From Ktedonobacter racemifer DSM 44963 (GTDB lineage: Bacteria > Chloroflexota > Ktedonobacteria > Ktedonobacterales > Ktedonobacteraceae): a DNA stretch of 64,000 nucleotides. Positions 26,904-35,487 of the stretch are shown piece by piece (position 1 is the stretch's first letter; each line of letters starts with the position of its first letter). The stretch spans positions 806,001 to 870,000 of the forward strand of contig NZ_ADVG01000001.1 in assembly GCF_000178855.1 (NCBI RefSeq), written 5' to 3'. The translations under genes were made by a program, and so were the position numbers. The notes under the pieces were generated by a model that saw nothing but the letters and a program-made list of their open reading frames with translations, searched no databases and had not been told where the DNA came from.

Positions 26904-27470
26904 ATGCAGCAGCATTTACAGGAGCACCAGCGACGAGCAGAGCGCATCGAGGCACTACTTCAGGAGGTAGCGCAGTTTCGCGACCAGCAGGCTCGTGAGA
27001 CCACCGAAGAGCTTGTACAATTGCTGCTCGATCTCTATGGCGAGGGCCTGGTACGCCTGCTCGATATTGCCCGACGCGCTCAGAGCACGGGAGACGCCCT
27101 GGTGGAGCGCTTTGCTCAGGATGAGCTTCTGGCCTCGCTCTTGCTGCTACATGGACTTCACCCCCTCGACCTGGAGACACGCGTGCGCCAGGCTCTGGGC
27201 AAACTGCAAACCACGCTTGGGCCGCGCGGAGGCACGCTCGACCTGCTCAAGATTGAACAGGCCAGAGCCTACCTCATTCTCAATGGGAACCACTCCAGTT
27301 GTCCCTCCTCAAATGCCTCCCTGACGGCAAAGATTGAACAGGCTGTGCATGAGGTGGCTCCTGAGTTGGAGGAGATCCTGATCGAGCAGAACAACCATCA
27401 TAAGGCAACGATGCCTGTGACCTTTGTTCCCAGGCAGCGCCAGAAGAAGAGCACGAGGGAAGCGCTATGA
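26904..27470 (+). CDS. NifU-like C-terminal domain protein, hydrogenase accessory
   Basis: The protein has 188 residues. A helical N-terminal half (QEHQRRAERIEALLQEVAQF) precedes a NifU-type domain (YLILNGNHSSCPSSNASLTA followed by KIEQAVHEVAPELEEI). The usual CxxC of NifU (GxCxxCPSS) is reduced to one Cys (HSSCPSS), so the Fe-S scaffold function may be altered. GGGAGAAGAG lies upstream of the ATG. The stop overlaps the next gene (ATGA). Genes of this kind accompany group 1h hydrogenases and probably help load the unusual Fe-S clusters of the small subunit (inference). Confidence 0.75.
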   Translation: MQQHLQEHQRRAERIEALLQEVAQFRDQQARETTEELVQLLLDLYGEGLVRLLDIARRAQSTGDALVERFAQDELLASLLLLHGLHPLDLETRVRQALGKLQTTLGPRGGTLDLLKIEQARAYLILNGNHSSCPSSNASLTAKIEQAVHEVAPELEEILIEQNNHHKATMPVTFVPRQRQKKSTREAL

Positions 27471-28162
27471 CAGCGAATTATCCAGATGACGGGCATATCG
27501 CGCCGTCTCCCCTGCGAGCGCTGAGGAGGTTCGCGCGCACGCAACCTATCGAACAGGCCTCTGCGGAACACTGTGAGCTGTGTGGCGAGGTCCTCGCGTC
27601 AGAGCACCGCCACCTCCTGGACCTCTCCAGCCGCGCCTGCCTCTGTGCCTGTAACGCCTGCACGCTCCTCTTTGCAGGTGAGCGCCAGCAGGCACGCTAC
27701 CGGGCTATTCCTCGGCGCGTCCTGCTCCTCTCAGACTTTCAGCTCGACGAGGCCCAGTGGGAGGCGCTTATGCTCCCGGTCAACATGGTCTACATCTTTC
27801 ACACGGCTCAAGGGGCACGCGCCTTCTATCCCAGTCCAGCTGGCGCTATGGAGTCGCTGCTAGGCCTGGAGCAGTGGCAGGGTATCCTCGCGGCCAATCC
27901 AGTATTGGAGGAGATGGAGGAGGATGTAGAGGCCTTGCTGATTAACCGGGTGCGCGAGCAGCACGAATACTACCTGGCGCCTATCGATGCCTGTTATCAG
28001 CTTGTCGGCAAGATTCGTCTACACTGGCGTGGCCTCAGTGGCGGACAGGAAGCGTGGGAGAAAATCAGGGCCTTCTTCGAGCGCCTGCGGGCGCAGGCAA
28101 CGATCTATACCAGGCCGATAGGTTCGCCCACAGATGGAGGAGAGCAGCCATGCCAGAGCTGA
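27467..28162 (+). CDS. DUF5947-like hydrogenase-associated protein
   Basis: The protein has 231 residues. Two cysteine pairs near the N-terminus (HCELCGEVL; LCACNACTLLF) form a likely zinc- or iron-binding ribbon, followed by an alpha/beta domain with FHTAQGARAFYPSPAGAMES. The order and size match the family I know as DUF5947, found in group 1h hydrogenase operons (from memory). The start overlaps the NifU-like gene by 4 bases and the stop overlaps the following gene by 13 bases, indicating tight coupling. The function is unknown, with a maturation or electron-transfer role most likely from context. Confidence 0.72.
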   Translation: MTANYPDDGHIAPSPLRALRRFARTQPIEQASAEHCELCGEVLASEHRHLLDLSSRACLCACNACTLLFAGERQQARYRAIPRRVLLLSDFQLDEAQWEALMLPVNMVYIFHTAQGARAFYPSPAGAMESLLGLEQWQGILAANPVLEEMEEDVEALLINRVREQHEYYLAPIDACYQLVGKIRLHWRGLSGGQEAWEKIRAFFERLRAQATIYTRPIGSPTDGGEQPCQS

Positions 28163-28800
28163 ACTTCGAAATTGTCCAGGCCGAGGTTCCGACATATGCC
28201 GCGACGCCCATGCTGCTCTTTCAGTTACGTGTGAGCAATGAAGACGCAGAAGAGACCATTCACAGCATCGCGCTCCGCTGCCAGATCCAGATCGCGGTCA
28301 CGCAGCGCCACTACAGCCCCCGCGCCCAGGCCCGCCTGCTTGAAGTCTTTGGCGAACCCCAGCGCTGGGGCGAGACCCTGCGCAGCCTGCACTGGATGCA
28401 CGTGGGCGTCGTTGTGCCACAGTTTCGCGACAGCACACTTGTAGATCTGCCCGTTCCCTGCACCTACGACTTTGATGTCGTCGGAACAAAATACTTTGAC
28501 GCCCTTGAGGATGGCGAGATCCCTCTCAGCTTTCTCTTTAGCGGGACGATCTTCTACAGTGGAGAGCAGGGACAGTTACAAATCGGGCAGATCCCATGGT
28601 CGAAAGAGGCCTTCTATCGCCTACCAGTCAGCCACTGGCATGACATGATGAATCACTACTATCCCAATAGCGCCTGGATTCGCATGCATAAAGACGTCTT
28701 TGATCTTCTCTATGCCTATAAGATGGGACATAAATTGCTGACCTGGGATGATACCCTGCAACGCCTGCTCTATACAGCCAGCAAGGAGGTAGAGCCATGA
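28150..28800 (+). CDS. DUF6084-like hydrogenase-associated protein
   Basis: The protein has 216 residues. The ATG at 28150 follows GGAGGAGAG within the end of the previous gene. It is mostly beta-strand, with conserved-looking segments LRCQIQIAVTQRHYSP, PVPCTYDFDVVGTKYFDAL and IPWSKEAFYRLPVSHWHDMM. No signal peptide or membrane helix is present. It resembles the DUF6084 family that accompanies actinobacterial hydrogenases (from memory). It overlaps the next gene by ATGA. The biochemical role is unknown. Confidence 0.7.
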   Translation: MPELNFEIVQAEVPTYAATPMLLFQLRVSNEDAEETIHSIALRCQIQIAVTQRHYSPRAQARLLEVFGEPQRWGETLRSLHWMHVGVVVPQFRDSTLVDLPVPCTYDFDVVGTKYFDALEDGEIPLSFLFSGTIFYSGEQGQLQIGQIPWSKEAFYRLPVSHWHDMMNHYYPNSAWIRMHKDVFDLLYAYKMGHKLLTWDDTLQRLLYTASKEVEP

Positions 28801-30104
28801 TATCAGAGCATATCAAAGCCATCGCCGACGCGGTGCTCTACGAGGGCTACCTGCTCTATCCCTATCGTCACGACGCGCTCAAAAATCGCCTGCGCTGGAC
28901 CATCGGCGTGGTCTATCCTCGCCCCTATAGCGAGGCGCAAGGCAATATTGAACCCTGGCACATGCGCACCGAATGCCTGATTCAGGGTTCACCCTCCATC
29001 CGCCTGGCGGTCCTTGCCCGCTTCCTCCACCTGCTTGCCTGCACTCCAGACACACCACAAAGTGAGGCAAGCGAACAAGAGAGCTGGCAAGAGGGCATGG
29101 AGCGCGAGGTCCTGGCCCCTGAGATGGTACTTGGCAACCTGCTTGTGCAGCCACAGACAGTAGAGATCAGCTTCAAGGGCATGCAACAGACAGATGCGTC
29201 CACCTCACCTGGCAGAACCGCTGTCACGCGGGTACAACAGCCGCTTCAGGGCAGATTATACATCAGCGCGACGCGGCTTGAGTCGCAGCTCTTCAAGCTC
29301 CGGGTTGAGATTGAAAATACGACGCCCGGCACGGAGCAGGTCAGCAATCGCCATGATGCCATTCTCTTGCATACCTTCGTCTCCACTCACACAATCTTGC
29401 AGGTAGAACATGGTAGCTTTATCTCGCTGTTGGAGTACCCCGACGAGCTGAGTCAGGCAGTACAGGGCTGCCAGAATGTCCGCACATGGCCGGTGCTGGT
29501 TGGGGAACAGGGCGCACGCGACACCATGCTTTCAGCGCCCATCATTCTCTATGATTATCCTCAGATCGCGCCCGAGAGTCCCGGCACCTTCTTCGACGGT
29601 ACCGAGATCGACGAATTGCTCACGCTACGCATTCTCACGCTCAGCGATGAAGAGAAAGAGGCCATGCGCCATGGGAGCGAGCAGGCGCGCCAGCTTCTCG
29701 AACGGGTCGAAACCCTGGCGCCAGAACAACTGATGACGCTTCACGGCACCATTCGCGAGTGGCAGACCAGCAAGCCACAACCGGCGCGCAAGACCTATGA
29801 GCAGACCTTTCCTGGCGAGGACTATCCGCCGCCACGAGCGATACGCATCGCTAACCGCGAGGTAAGCGCTGGCGACCGCGTGCGCCTGCATCCCAAACTG
29901 CGGGCGGATGCCTTTGATCTCTTGCTCAATGGTAAGGTGGCACGCGTCGAAGGCATCCAGCAGGATTTTGAGAACCGGCTCTTCCTCGTCGTGACGCTGG
30001 ACGATGATCCTGGGCGCGAGCAATGGGATGAGCGCGTCCTGCCCGGGCATCGCTTCTTCTTCGCGCCCGAGGAGGTTGAACCACTGGTGGAGGGAACGCT
30101 ATGA
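28797..30104 (+). CDS. Uncharacterised 435-residue hydrogenase-locus protein
   Basis: It starts with MISEHIKAIADAVLYEGYLL and contains YPYRHDALKNRLRWTIGVVY. The middle part is mixed alpha/beta. The C-terminal about 90 residues (AGDRVRLHPKLRADAFDLLL through QDFENRLFLVVTLDDDPG) look like a small SH3-like/KOW-type barrel. It is coupled on both sides by ATGA overlaps (with the DUF6084-like and protease genes), so its product is made in step with them. No catalytic motif was recognised. It is likely a hydrogenase assembly factor from context alone. Confidence 0.68.
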   Translation: MISEHIKAIADAVLYEGYLLYPYRHDALKNRLRWTIGVVYPRPYSEAQGNIEPWHMRTECLIQGSPSIRLAVLARFLHLLACTPDTPQSEASEQESWQEGMEREVLAPEMVLGNLLVQPQTVEISFKGMQQTDASTSPGRTAVTRVQQPLQGRLYISATRLESQLFKLRVEIENTTPGTEQVSNRHDAILLHTFVSTHTILQVEHGSFISLLEYPDELSQAVQGCQNVRTWPVLVGEQGARDTMLSAPIILYDYPQIAPESPGTFFDGTEIDELLTLRILTLSDEEKEAMRHGSEQARQLLERVETLAPEQLMTLHGTIREWQTSKPQPARKTYEQTFPGEDYPPPRAIRIANREVSAGDRVRLHPKLRADAFDLLLNGKVARVEGIQQDFENRLFLVVTLDDDPGREQWDERVLPGHRFFFAPEEVEPLVEGTL

Positions 30105-30694
30105 GTCAGTCTGCATCCAGGCCGCAAAGCCAACCATCCATTCTGATCGCAGGGATTGGCAACATCTTTCTGGGCGATGATGGCTTCGGCTGCGAGGTGG
30201 CTCAACGCCTCCTGCGCCGCGAGGCCAGGCCGTATCCCGCAGGTGTAGAGATAGTTGATTTCGGCATCCGAGGCGTGGAGCTCGCCTATACCCTGCTCGA
30301 TGGCTACGATACCCTGATCCTGATCGACACGGTGGCACGAGGAGGAGCGCCCGGCACCCTCCACCTGCTCGAAATAGACCAGGCACAACCGACGCCTGAG
30401 CAAGGAACAGAGGCGGGTCGCATCGCCCTGGATGCGCACAGCATGGATCCGGTCAAGATGCTGGCCTTCGCCCATACACTCGGTGCCCAGCCCGGGCGCA
30501 CTCTGCTGGTTGGCTGCGAACCCTCGCCACTCGATACCCAGGCAGACGACTTCGATATTCATCCAGGGTTAAGCCAGCCAGTCGAGGCCGCGATTAGTGA
30601 GGCCATTCAGCTTATTGACACGCTTGTAGCAGAGGCCCTCGTAGATACTCAGCAGGCAGCCGTTTCATCCAGGACAAAGGAGTCATCCTTTTAG
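30101..30694 (+). CDS. Hydrogenase maturation endopeptidase (HyaD/HupD family)
   Basis: The protein has 197 residues. The signature IAGIGNIFLGDDGFGCEVAQ holds the first metal-binding acidic residue. GYDTLILIDTVARGG carries the second (Asp), and the His of AHSMDPVKML probably completes the Ni-sensing site. The family removes the C-terminal tail of the large subunit after Ni insertion, and here the tail is the 21 residues after H577. A C-terminal extension of about 35 residues is present. The start overlaps the previous gene (ATGA). Confidence 0.9.
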   Translation: MSQSASRPQSQPSILIAGIGNIFLGDDGFGCEVAQRLLRREARPYPAGVEIVDFGIRGVELAYTLLDGYDTLILIDTVARGGAPGTLHLLEIDQAQPTPEQGTEAGRIALDAHSMDPVKMLAFAHTLGAQPGRTLLVGCEPSPLDTQADDFDIHPGLSQPVEAAISEAIQLIDTLVAEALVDTQQAAVSSRTKESSF

Positions 30695-30716
30695 CAAGGA
30701 AAGGTCTGGTAATGTT

Positions 30717-30818
30717 ATGAAACCATTTACCTTACTCGCCGCGCTTGGTCTGATAGTGCTCATCCTCAGGCAACTTTATCCCGACTATCAGCGCTATATG
30801 CGCATACGCCATATGTGA
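30717..30818 (+). CDS. 33-residue single-helix membrane peptide
   Basis: The peptide reads MKPFTLLAALGLIVLILRQL and then YPDYQRYMRIRHM. One hydrophobic helix is followed by a PDxxRYxRxRxM tail. I recall similar tiny proteins (DUF6893-like, hydrophobic helix plus PDIRRYLRMRSM-type tail) from actinobacterial genomes. AAGGAAAGG lies upstream. It sits in the 157-base gap between the maturation protease and hypA, in the same direction. A tether or local membrane adaptor for the hydrogenase would be a reasonable guess. Confidence 0.55.
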   Translation: MKPFTLLAALGLIVLILRQLYPDYQRYMRIRHM

Positions 30819-30851
30819 TATGCGATATGTAATATGTAACAGGGGGCCACC

Positions 30852-31217
30852 ATGCATGAACTCGCCATCGCGCAGGGTATAGCCGAAGCTGTCGACGCCC
30901 AGGCGCAGAACCACCAGGCCACGCATGTACGCGACATTCACCTCCAGATTGGAGAGGCCCAGGGCGTGGTGAATGACTCGCTCACCTTCTGTTTTGAGAT
31001 GGTGGCCAGCCTCTACCCGCTGCTGGAGGGATCACGGCTCTCAATTGAGTTCATCCCATACCGCGCGCGCTGCCAGCACTGTGCCAGCGAGTTCACCGTC
31101 ATAAACTTTATTCGCCAGTGTCCGGCCTGCCAGGGCTGGGAGACAGAGATCATTTCTGGCACTGAGATGCAGATCGTTGACATAGAGATTGATACCACCA
31201 TGCAGGCAGAGGAGTAG
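30852..31217 (+). CDS. hypA: Hydrogenase nickel incorporation protein HypA
   Basis: The protein has 121 residues. The N-terminal MHE supplies the Ni ligand (His2). The zinc ribbon pairs are CQHC and CPAC (ARCQHCASEFTV; RQCPACQGWE). HypA delivers Ni to the large subunit with HypB. AGGGGGCCACC precedes the ATG. The stop is followed directly by hypB. The length is normal for the family. Confidence 0.95.
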   Translation: MHELAIAQGIAEAVDAQAQNHQATHVRDIHLQIGEAQGVVNDSLTFCFEMVASLYPLLEGSRLSIEFIPYRARCQHCASEFTVINFIRQCPACQGWETEIISGTEMQIVDIEIDTTMQAEE

Positions 31218-31222
31218 TGAGC

Positions 31223-31909
31223 ATGCCCAAGGTTACCATCGCGCAAAAGATCCTGGCGGTCAACGAGGATATCGCCCAGGAGATACGCCAGCAGCTACGA
31301 GCACACGGCATCCGCACGATCAACCTCATGAGCGGACCGGGCGCCGGGAAGACCACACTGCTGGAGCAGACTATTGCGCGCCTGCATACACGCATCGGCA
31401 TCGGCGTCATCGAGGGTGATATTGAGACCAGCGCGGACGCAGAGCGTATTGAGGCGGCAGGTGGCATCTCCGTCCAGATCAATACGCGTGGGGCCTGCCA
31501 CCTGGAGGCGCATATGGTGCGTGACGCGCTCACGCAGATGGACCTGGCACCCCTGCGCCTGCTCTTCATTGAGAACATCGGCAACCTGGTCTGTCCCTCC
31601 GCCTGGGATCTGGGCGAAGACCTTCGCGTAGTGATGGTCAGCACCAGCGAGGGAGATGATAAACCAGCCAAGTATCCCGAGATGTTCGCCAGCGCGCAGA
31701 CCCTGGTCATCAACAAACTGGATCTTCTGCCCTATGTCACCTATGACCGGGAAAAGGTCAAACGGCAGGCGCGGGCTATCAATCCAGATCTGACGATCTT
31801 CGAGGTAAGTTGCCGAACAGGTACCGGCCTACCAGCCTGGTGCGACTGGCTCAAGTCGCTTCCCCCCGGTAGGGAACCCGGTTTACCGCGTCCGTTTCCC
31901 ATCTGGTAG
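31223..31909 (+). CDS. hypB: Hydrogenase nickel incorporation GTPase HypB, tail from a repeat
   Basis: The protein has 228 residues from ATG 31223 (MPKVTIAQKILAVN). It has the P-loop MSGPGAGKTTL, EGDIETSADAERI, LLFIENIGNLVCPS and NKLDLL. The N-terminal His-rich Ni-storage region of some HypB proteins is absent. The conserved fold ends at about LPAWCDWLKSL. The last 15 codons (GREPGLPRPFPIW and neighbours) come from a repeat copy at 31868-31894, and the stop TAG lies inside a second copy. The tail is therefore a by-product of repeat insertion. HypB hydrolyses GTP to drive Ni transfer from HypA. Confidence 0.94.
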   Translation: MPKVTIAQKILAVNEDIAQEIRQQLRAHGIRTINLMSGPGAGKTTLLEQTIARLHTRIGIGVIEGDIETSADAERIEAAGGISVQINTRGACHLEAHMVRDALTQMDLAPLRLLFIENIGNLVCPSAWDLGEDLRVVMVSTSEGDDKPAKYPEMFASAQTLVINKLDLLPYVTYDREKVKRQARAINPDLTIFEVSCRTGTGLPAWCDWLKSLPPGREPGLPRPFPIW

Positions 31910-32071
31910 GGACCCGGTTTACCGCGTCCGAAGGCGATTAATCGCCCGTAGGCGCAGCCCAAAGGTTCCATTGCACTCCGCTGAAAGTGGTTCGTCTGTT
32001 GCCACAAAGGTTTTTGGCTTGCGCTGCACTACCATGAATGGCATTTGGACGCGGTAAACCGGGTCCCTACC
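31868..32071. repeat. Repeat block GGTAGGGACCCGGTTTACCG (two direct copies, one inverted)
   Basis: Copy A is at 31868-31894 (one extra A), copy B at 31905-31930 and the inverted copy C at 32047-32071. B and C pair over 25 bp around 117 bases that contain GGCGATTAATCGCC. The ends (GTAGGG-CC / GG-CCCTAC) match those of the repeats at 9648 and 15395. Confidence 0.8.
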
Positions 32072-32164
32072 GAGTGTAGAGCGTTTTCTAGCGTTTTTGT
32101 ATAGATTAGGGAAGGATCAGGTGTGAGGTCGCAGTGACGCGCGTAGCCCTGCGAAGGAGCAGTC

Positions 32165-34522
32165 ATGGCAACGGTCAGTGACACGACAATTGAGCGTAGA
32201 CGCCTCACTATCCGGGGCATCGTCCAGGGCGTAGGCTTCCGCCCATTCGTCTACACCCAGGCCATCCAGTGCGGGCTGACAGGCTTTGTGCTCAACAACA
32301 GTCTGGGAGTCACCATCGAGGTCGAGGGCGTCCTTGCACAAATTGAGCGCTTTCAGCACGCTATGCGCCATGACACACCTCCCCTGGCACACGTCGATAC
32401 CATGGAAGTAGAGTCCATTCCCCTTTGCAATGAGCAAAACTTTCGCATTGCTCACAGCGAGGCAGGAGACGAGCGACAGGCCCTCATCTCGCCAGACTGC
32501 GCGACCTGCCCTGACTGCCTGCGCGAGCTCTTCACGCCAGGCGACCGGCGCTTCGCCTATCCCTTTATCAACTGCACCAACTGTGGTCCGCGCTTCACCA
32601 TCATCCAGGATGTCCCCTATGACCGGGAGAAGACTACCATGCGCGCCTTCACCATGTGTCCCGCCTGCCAGGCGGAATACGAGGACCCGGCCAATCGACG
32701 CTTCCATGCTCAGCCCAACGCCTGTCCTGTGTGCGGCCCCCATGTGCAGTTCCAGGCATGGCAAGAAACACAAGCCGATCTCGACTCGAAGAGAGATCAG
32801 ATTGCGCTCGCAGCTGAGCAGCTTGCGCAAGGAGTCATCCTCGCCATCAAGGGACTGGGTGGCTATCACCTGGCCTGTGATGCCTGCAACGCCGAAGCTG
32901 TGCAGCGACTGCGACAGCGCAAGCGACGCGAGGCCAAACCCTTCGCCCTCATGGTGCCGGATATTGAGATAGCGCAACAGCTCTGCCATATCCACGAGAA
33001 CGAGGCGACTCTGCTCCAGTCTCATCGCCGCCCGATTGTTCTGCTTGATCAGCTACCCAAGAACCCGGTGGCTTCTGGTGTCGCGCCAGGCTATGACACT
33101 CTAGGACTGATGTTGCCTTATACCCCACTCCACCATCTCCTGCTCCGGCATTTTCGTGAGTGCGTAGGGGCGGAAGGTGTGCCAGTCCTCGTGATGACAA
33201 GCGGGAATCTGAGCGAGGAGCCCATTGCCTATCGCGACGCGGATGCGCGAACACGTCTCGCCCCCATCGCGGAGGGTATGCTCAGCCATAACCGCGAGAT
33301 TCATATGCGCACCGACGACTCGGTCGCCCGCGTCATTGGCGGAGGGATACAGTTTCTGCGCCGTGCACGCGGCTATGTGCCCGAGCCTATCGCGCTGAGC
33401 TTTGACCTGCCTGTCCCCCTGCTGGCCTGTGGTGGACATCTGAAAAACACCTTCTGCGTTGGCAAGCAACGCAGTGCCTTCCTCAGCCACCACATTGGCG
33501 ACCTGGAGAATTGGGAGACCTTAACCTCGTTCCGTGAGGGCATCACGCACTTTCAGCGTCTCTTTGATATCGAGCCCCAGGCCATCGCCTACGACCTGCA
33601 TCCCGAGTACCTGGCGACCAAATATGCCCTTGAGACGGACATTTCTCAGAAGATCGGAGTACAGCATCACCACGCGCACATTACCAGCGTCATGGCGGAG
33701 CACCAGCTTGAGGGGAGCGTGCTCGGCATCGCCGCCGATGGCACGGGATATGGGACGGATGGCGCCATCTGGGGCTGCGAAATTATGGAGGCCACGCTTG
33801 GCGACTTCACGCGCCTGGCGCACCTGGCCTACGTACCGCTCCCAGGGGGCGAGCAAGCTATCCGTCAGCCCTGGCGCATGGCGGCGGTCTACCTGGACCA
33901 GGCCTTTGGCGCGAGCTTCCCTGAGCTACCCATCCCTTTCACGCATATGCTTGATCGCCGCGCCTGGAGACCCATCTCACAGATGATCGAGCGCCAGCTC
34001 AATAGTCCAGCCACCTCCAGCCTGGGGCGACTCTTTGATGCCGTGGCCGCGCTCCTGGGACTACGCCGGGAGGTGCTCTACGAGGGACAGGCAGCGATTG
34101 AGCTTGAAATCCTGGCGCACAAGGCAGGCCTGAGCATGGAAGACGACTGCTATCCCTTCGCCATCCAGGAGCAGGGCGAACAGCATCCCAGGCTCCTGAA
34201 TGTCGCGCCGACCATACGAGCCATAGTTGAAGATATGAAGCGTGGTGAATCCTCAGCCAATATCGCCGCTCGTTTTCATCACACTATTGCGGAGATGCTG
34301 GCCACAATCTGTTGCGATTTAGGGGCGAGCAGCGGGCAACGGCGCGTCGCGCTGAGCGGGGGCGTCTTCCAGAATCGCTTCCTACTTGAAGAAGTGCAGC
34401 GGCGCCTGGAGGCCTCCGGGTTTCACGTCTACGTCAATCGGCAGGTCCCACCTAATGATGGCGGGCTCTGCCTGGGGCAGCTCGCCACAGCGGCGGCGCG
34501 TCTGCGTACAGCAACTAGCTAA
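32165..34522 (+). CDS. hypF: Carbamoyltransferase HypF
   Basis: The protein has 785 residues, full length. The order is as expected. It starts with an acylphosphatase-like domain (IRGIVQGVGFRPFVY), then two C4 zinc modules (CATCPDCLRELF with NCTNCGPRF; MCPACQAEY with NACPVCGP). A YrdC-like domain follows (AIKGLGGYHLACDACN; KRREAKPFALMV), then a Kae1-like ATPase domain with HHHAH, VLGIAADGTGYGTDGAIWGC and LSGGVFQNRFLLEEV. It makes the thiocarbamoyl group on HypE from carbamoyl phosphate, the source of the CN ligands on Fe. CGAAGGAGCAG lies before the ATG. Repeat insertion separates it from hypB, so expression may depend on readthrough. Confidence 0.95.
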   Translation: MATVSDTTIERRRLTIRGIVQGVGFRPFVYTQAIQCGLTGFVLNNSLGVTIEVEGVLAQIERFQHAMRHDTPPLAHVDTMEVESIPLCNEQNFRIAHSEAGDERQALISPDCATCPDCLRELFTPGDRRFAYPFINCTNCGPRFTIIQDVPYDREKTTMRAFTMCPACQAEYEDPANRRFHAQPNACPVCGPHVQFQAWQETQADLDSKRDQIALAAEQLAQGVILAIKGLGGYHLACDACNAEAVQRLRQRKRREAKPFALMVPDIEIAQQLCHIHENEATLLQSHRRPIVLLDQLPKNPVASGVAPGYDTLGLMLPYTPLHHLLLRHFRECVGAEGVPVLVMTSGNLSEEPIAYRDADARTRLAPIAEGMLSHNREIHMRTDDSVARVIGGGIQFLRRARGYVPEPIALSFDLPVPLLACGGHLKNTFCVGKQRSAFLSHHIGDLENWETLTSFREGITHFQRLFDIEPQAIAYDLHPEYLATKYALETDISQKIGVQHHHAHITSVMAEHQLEGSVLGIAADGTGYGTDGAIWGCEIMEATLGDFTRLAHLAYVPLPGGEQAIRQPWRMAAVYLDQAFGASFPELPIPFTHMLDRRAWRPISQMIERQLNSPATSSLGRLFDAVAALLGLRREVLYEGQAAIELEILAHKAGLSMEDDCYPFAIQEQGEQHPRLLNVAPTIRAIVEDMKRGESSANIAARFHHTIAEMLATICCDLGASSGQRRVALSGGVFQNRFLLEEVQRRLEASGFHVYVNRQVPPNDGGLCLGQLATAAARLRTATS

Positions 34523-34540
34523 TATAAAAGGAGAAACGCT

Positions 34541-34813
34541 ATGTGTCTCGGCATCCCTGGCAAGATTGTAGATATTGTTGACGACGCCAACTCGATTGCA
34601 AAAGTCGATGTCTCGGGCGTCAAGCGCAACGTAAATGTAGGACTGGTGCGGCCTGAGGGCATTGGTCCTGGCGACTGGGTGCTGATTCATGTCGGCTTCG
34701 CCATGAGCAAGATCGATGAGCACGAGGCCCAGGAGACGATGACCGCCCTCCACCAGATGGGCGATGTCTACACCGATGAATTGAAGATGCTGCGCTCAAG
34801 CCAAATTGAATAG
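34541..34813 (+). CDS. hypC: Hydrogenase assembly chaperone HypC
   Basis: The protein has 90 residues. The N-terminal MCLGIPGKIV supplies Cys2, which carries the Fe(CN)2CO unit with HypD. The OB-like core (VDVSGVKRNVNVGLV, GDWVLIHVGFAMSKIDEHEA) is typical. AAAAGGAG precedes the ATG. It starts 18 bases after hypF. Confidence 0.94.
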   Translation: MCLGIPGKIVDIVDDANSIAKVDVSGVKRNVNVGLVRPEGIGPGDWVLIHVGFAMSKIDEHEAQETMTALHQMGDVYTDELKMLRSSQIE

Positions 34814-34863
34814 ATCTATCCAGCCAGCCATAGTTATTATTACGCTAGATTGAGGGGGAGAGC

Positions 34864-35487
34864 ATGAGGCAAGCAATGCCACAAAAACATGTCGACCTGC
34901 GCACACTCGTCGAGGCCCGTTTCGCCCAGAGCACCTCGGTCCCCGAAACGTTTTTCGCCGCTCAGGCCCCGCATATCGCGGAGGCCTGCTGGGCCATGGC
35001 GCGCCGCTTCCACCAGCAGGGCCGCCTGATTGCCTTTGGCAATGGGGCCTGGGCCACCGATGCCCAGCATATCTCGGTGGAGTTTGTGCACCCGGTCATC
35101 GTGGGGAAACGCGCCCTTCCGGCCATGGCCCTGACCAATGATAGCGCCACCATTAGCGGTTTAATGGCTGGTGGCGCGCCTACCATGCCTTTCGCGCGCC
35201 AACTACAAGCCCTGGCGCGCCCGCAGGATATCGCCATTGGCTACTCCATTGGTGGGCAGGACGCCAATGTACTCGCTGGGCTGGCACAAGCCCGGCAACA
35301 AGGGCTGCTAACCCTGGCCCTGCTGGGGCGTGATGGCGGAGAGATCGCGCGGAGTGATCTCGACTTCTGCTTCGTCGTCCAGGCCAACGATCCACTGGTC
35401 ATTCAAGAGACGCATGAGACGCTCTATCACGTCCTCTGGGAACTGGTTCACGTCTTCTTCGAGCATGAGGGCTTACTTTCGCAATGA
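34864..35487 (+). CDS. SIS-domain (GmhA-like) protein, copy 1
   Basis: The protein has 207 residues. A sugar isomerase domain has LIAFGNGAWATDAQHISVEF, PAMALTNDSATISGL and IAIGYSIGGQDANVLAGLAQ. Classical GmhA reads GNGGSA and STSGNS. Here the phosphate-binding Ser/Gly pattern is altered (GNGAWATDA; SIGGQDA), so catalysis is doubtful. The gene lies between hypC and a second hypC-like gene, and the start of the latter overlaps by ATGA. SIS genes are repeatedly found in group 1h hydrogenase clusters (from memory). They may recognise a phosphosugar-like ligand, though their purpose is not known. Confidence 0.8.
   Translation: MRQAMPQKHVDLRTLVEARFAQSTSVPETFFAAQAPHIAEACWAMARRFHQQGRLIAFGNGAWATDAQHISVEFVHPVIVGKRALPAMALTNDSATISGLMAGGAPTMPFARQLQALARPQDIAIGYSIGGQDANVLAGLAQARQQGLLTLALLGRDGGEIARSDLDFCFVVQANDPLVIQETHETLYHVLWELVHVFFEHEGLLSQ

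Noticed and set aside
31868..32071. CRISPR array
   Set aside because: Only three copies, one inverted, with unequal spacers and no cas genes; it is a dispersed repeat.
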